From the NCBI GenBank assembly GCA_949130495.1, contig OX422222.1, forward strand, positions 278,990,109 through 279,054,108: a stretch of 64,000 nt of DNA. Reading direction: 5' to 3'. Of the stretch, positions 60,383 to 64,000 are shown piece after piece. Every line of letters starts with the position of its first letter. Positions within the stretch are counted from its first letter, which is position 1. The notes under the pieces are model-generated. The model saw nothing but the letters and a program-made list of their open reading frames with translations. It was not told the DNA's origin and made no database searches. The position numbers and the translations under genes are program-made. The DNA is from Sambucus nigra. Taxonomy: Eukaryota; Streptophyta; Magnoliopsida; Dipsacales; Adoxaceae.

Positions 60383-61817
60383 ATGTCTGTAGGATCCTCT
60401 TCTACCAACCCTAAACCTCCTGATCCCCACCTTTATTCCATTCCCCGGACAAATCAATTATTTATTTTGCCCATAAGTCCTTCGCCTCCTTCCTAGGGGG
60501 AAAACCTACACCTGATGTTTCTTTAAAAATCCATGCATGCATAAAGATAAACTGGCCATACTTTGTCAAATGATGATATTCGTATATTGGTAAAACATTT
60601 TAAATATTCTCTGGTTGGCATGTTCACCCTTGGACGACCACCTATGGAAGTGATTAGGAAAACCTTTAATTCTTTCTACCTTAAAACTAATTTCACAATT
60701 GGTTTTTTGGATGACAAGCATATACTAATTAAGCTCAATAGTGAAGAAGATTTCTTAAGACTTTGTCTTTGTAATCAATGGTACATTCATAAATATCCTT
60801 TATAAATATTAAAATTTACTCCTCAGTTCAAAGCCAATGAAGATTTTTCTTTGGCTCTAGTATGGATCTCCCTACCTTATTTGCCAATTAATTTATTCTC
60901 CAAATCTTCCCTATTCTGTATAGCACAACTCATCGGCTCCCCCTTAAGATCGACGAATCAACTGAAGGCTTAGCTAGGCATAACATGGCCTGTATTAGTG
61001 TAGAAATTTATCTCCTTAAAGCCTCACCTCATAGAATTTGGATTGGCGATTGTGATTTATGGTTTTGGCAAAGAATGGATTATAAAAAGATCCCTTCCTT
61101 TTGTAAAAAAGTGCAGGCGCCAAGGCCACCAAGATATGGAATGTAAGAAGATTAATCCCACTCCAACCTTTGGACCTAGAGTTGTGAAACTAAACCTTAA
61201 TCCTAAACATAAAGGCGTGGTGGCCACCATTCCTAATATGTGGACCAAATCTCAAAATCAATCATTCCCTGGGAAATCAAGGAAGAAACCCACAGCTCCT
61301 CAAAAACTCCTTTCTAACGAAACTTCTTCTCAACCTCCAATGATATCAGTCCTATCACTTGTCGTGCCCATACTCTTTCAATTACAACTTCTAGTGATGA
61401 TGCAATCACCATTCATACTGAAGAAGGTGAAATTCCTCCAAATATCATTACTAAAACCAAAACTCTCACCAAAAATTTCATGGTCCTTAAGATTTATAAG
61501 AAAAAACTTATGACCCCCACAAAATTTTCTTTAACCTTCCTTTCTATTTCATAAATTTTGACTGGTATTCCAATAGTCTCTCTAATAGTGAAAGAGATAA
61601 TACTAATGATTGGGTACAAATAGGCCTCTATGAGGATTTCAAATCTTTCTCCCTTGCCTTTTCAAACAAATTTTCCTACCTTCAAAATGGGTATGAGGGA
61701 CCAACCAACAAGAAAAAGAGAATTCCAAAAGTGCAAGTTGATCAATATTCAATTACCATCATATCTAGAGGAAAAAGTGGTTATTCAAAAACTTCTACCT
61801 TGAACTGTTCTCAATGA
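60383..61817 (+). pseudogene. LINE ORF1, DUF4283 and CCHC zinc knuckle
   Basis: It starts MSVGSSSTNPKPPDPHLYSI. After a frame break, 60563-60805 reads VGMFTLGRPPMEVIRKTF, then FTIGFLDDKHILIKLNSEED and LCNQWYIHKYPL, the DUF4283 pattern (nucleic-acid-binding domain of plant LINE ORF1). Later come VWISLPYLPINLFSKSSL and then the single knuckle CRRQGHQDMEC (about 61110) after FVKK. The C-terminal part is Ser/Pro/Lys-rich. The stop TGA at 61815-61817 overlaps the ORF2 ATG. ORF1 protein binds LINE RNA. Frameshifts near 60500, 60806, 60960 and 61510. Confidence 0.8.
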
Positions 61818-64000
61818 TTAAAGTTATCTTTTGGAATATCAGATGTATAGGTAATAAGCCTACTGTTAGGAGACACAAAAAGCTTATTAATATCCATAAT
61901 ATCTCTGTGATTGCTATCATGGAACCAAAAGTGGATTATCTTCAACTTTAGGCCTTGTAATGAGTCTCAATTTCTCCAATGGTATTTCTATCATATCCAA
62001 TTCTTTTTGGATTTTGTGGAAATATCAGTATAACTTCTAAATTTATCAAAATTCAGTTCAATCACTAGCCCTTGATTTCCATGACAATTCCCTCCACTGT
62101 CCCATTAAATTCATTACTGCTTATGGTAGATGAAAAAAAGAAGATAAAAAATCTTTATGGGAAGACATCATCAATCTTTGTAATAGTCCATTGCCTATAA
62201 TTGTAGGGGTGGTTTCAATGTGGTCTCTTCTAATTGGAAAAGTTAGAAGGTAATGAGATTAACCTTGAAGCCTGCTCTCAATTCAGCAATGCTATGGGAT
62301 CAACTGGCCTTTCTGAAGCCCCTTTCACTGGATCTAAGTATTCCTGGTGCAATCATATAGATGGTTTGAATAGAATTCGGGCCGGATTGGATAGAGTGGT
62401 TTGTAACTTTCAATGGAGCCGGTTCTTTTGCTCATCTTCTGTAGACCACCAAACTAGTATCAATTCAGATCATAGTCCTCTCCTTCCCAGGCTTACTCTT
62501 CAAGGTGAATCAATCAAAAGAAGTTTTACATTTCAAAATTTTTGGCCTAAACATAAGGACTTTATGTCAATAGTGGAAAAAGCATGGAATACTACATGTA
62601 CATGTGATCCTCTTAAAATTTTCTCCCAAAATTTAAAAGATACTGGTTTTGCTTTATCTTTGTGGAACAAAACTACATTCAAGAACATTTTTGAAGCTTC
62701 CATAAAATCTGAATATGAGGTTCTGCAAAAGGAAATTTCTCTTAAGACTAACTATTCTAATGTAGCTAATGTAAAGTACAAGCAGGGAAGGGCCAAGCTT
62801 TAATATCATTTATCAATTGAAGATGAGTTATGGAGGCAAAAAGCAAGGGTGAAACGGATCAAGGAGGGTGATGAAAACTCTAAGTTCTTTTATGCTATCA
62901 TAAATCAGAAGAGGAACAAACTCAACATAGCTAGAATCAAGGATTCTAGTGGCACTTGGACTACTGATCTAGTGGAGATCAAAAACCTTTTTGCTAATCA
63001 ATATAAAGGTATCCTCCCAACTAGTCCTTCTATTCATCATGACTTATCCCTTTTAAATTATATCCGAAACCTAATCTCTGAGAGTGAGAATGAATTACTC
63101 TCCTATCCTCCTACCTTGGAAGAAATTAAAGAGGTTATAAGTCAAATGGACTCTTTAAGCACTTTAGGACCTGATGGTTTCATTTTATTCTTCTATAAAC
63201 ACTCTTGGGAAATTATAAAGGAGCACCGTTTTAAAGCCATAAACACTATTTTAATGGGTAATTCCCTACTAAAGAGCGGACTTCAATCCTTCTTACCCTC
63301 ATCCTCAAATTAGAGAACCCCTATTCTTATAGTGACTATAGGCCTATAAGCCTTTGTAACACCTCAAATAAGATCATTCGAAAAGTTCTTACTAATAAAC
63401 TGGGAGGGTTGCTAAATAATATTATCTGTCCTAATTAAGGAGGATTCATTAAAGGGAGATCAATATTAGAAAAAATTCTTCTATCCCAAGAAATAATGTC
63501 TAATTTTAAGAAGGAGATTACAGGTGTCAATATTGTTTGTAAGCTTGACATGTCCAATGCATATGACAGGTTTCCTGGATGTTTCTTATCCAAGTCCTCG
63601 AAAAATTTCGCTTCAATGAATCAGTTATTGATATGATATGAAGGCTGATCTTTGAATGTTGATATTATATCCTTATCAATGGCACTCCTCATGATTTATT
63701 CAAATCTACTTGTAGGGTGAGGCAATCGGATCCTCCATCCCGTGATCTCTTTATTATTACAGTTGAAGTCCTCAATACGGATCTGCATAACCTATTCTTG
63801 GAAGGTAAAATTGACTCATTCTCTATGCCACTTGGAAGACCTATTATTTTTTCTCTCTCTTTTGAAGATAATATCCTTATATTTACATATGGAAGTTAAA
63901 AATCATTGAAGAAACTCATGGCCTTTATCCAAGACTATGAAGCCTTGTCTGGTCAACTTCTTAATTACCCCAAATGAACCTTTAGGATTCCTTCACACTG
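61814..64000 (+). pseudogene. LINE ORF2, endonuclease and reverse transcriptase, truncated by window
   Basis: It opens MIKVIFWNIRCIGN (the Trp-Asn-x-Arg endonuclease start), AIMEPKVD (catalytic Glu), then 62234-62803 GLSEAPFTGSKYSWCN, RIRAGLDRVVCN and SDHSPLLPRL (Ser-Asp-His end of the apurinic endonuclease). RT follows: KRIKEGDENSKFFYAIIN (62852), LGPDGFILFFYKHSWEII, then frame-broken blocks GGFIKGRSILEK, VCKLDMSNAYDRF and ILINGTPHDLF. At 63717, RQSDPPSRDLF stands for Arg-Gln-Gly-Asp-Pro-Leu-Ser-Pro, and FEDNILIF stands for Phe-Ala-Asp-Asp, so the RT active site is mutated. It copies LINE RNA at nicked target DNA. Confidence 0.85.

Larger units (their letters stand above)
60325..64000 (+). 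mobile_element. L1-type LINE retrotransposon, 3' part beyond window
   Basis: It contains ORF1 (DUF4283 and zinc knuckle) and ORF2 (endonuclease and reverse transcriptase) in order on the plus strand, with no LTRs. It starts near the truncated LTR end and leaves the window inside RT. Both ORFs are frame-broken, so it is inactive. Confidence 0.85.

Overview
The window is repeat-dense, AT-rich nuclear DNA of a flowering plant. Almost everything recognisable is a decayed transposable element: Ty3/gypsy elements (Tat-like and chromovirus-like), Ty1/copia, an L1-type LINE, hAT-like and MITE-like DNA elements, satellites and microsatellites. I see no convincing host gene, no rRNA or tRNA gene and no CRISPR. 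The lineage looks like a dicot or magnoliid with a large genome, but the species cannot be fixed from sequence alone.

Left third (1-21602): a minus-strand Tat-like Ty3/gypsy element. Its 5' LTR is at 11541-21602, its primer-binding site at 11523-11539 and its gag-pol at 9807-3220. Pol carries two RNase H regions, the Tat hallmark. An extra gene runs antisense (940-2664, plus strand) downstream of integrase, with its own TATA box; a small MITE-like element interrupts it. The 3' LTR lies left of the window. The 5' LTR is split by a solo LTR (12799-20596, target duplication CTAGC). That solo LTR is itself split by a complete but pol-less copia element (13692-19525, target duplication TGATG). The result is a three-layer nest with readable ages.

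Middle (21603-37536): AT-rich spacer, then a second, plus-strand Tat-like element (23527-35555). It has a rearranged 5' LTR, a gag remnant, an antisense coiled-coil ORF (33065-30660) and an intact-looking 3' LTR (34717-35555). A minus-strand solo LTR of the type starting TGTAATACCC (25501-28837, target duplication ATAAA) sits inside it. To the right are a MITE (35794-36037) and an hAT-like element (36550-37536, 8-bp near-duplication).

Right-middle (37537-50605): a minus-strand chromovirus-like pol with 3' LTR; an LTR with a tRNA-type primer site (41119-41873); a 1-kb element carrying five alternating copies of a 17-bp motif; and two tandem arrays (169-bp and 47-bp periods). The arrays run up to a plus-strand LTR (48312-50605) of the same family as the left element. 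This layout matches the hypervariable, satellite-producing 3' UTR known from Tat/Ogre elements.

Right end (50606-64000): AT-rich low-complexity DNA, an Athila-like gag remnant, a plus-strand gypsy LTR with gag and protease, a truncated gypsy LTR, and an L1-type LINE (ORF1 with DUF4283 and a zinc knuckle, ORF2 with endonuclease and reverse transcriptase) that runs off the edge. All coding regions are broken by stops or frameshifts, so no element here is autonomous as it stands.
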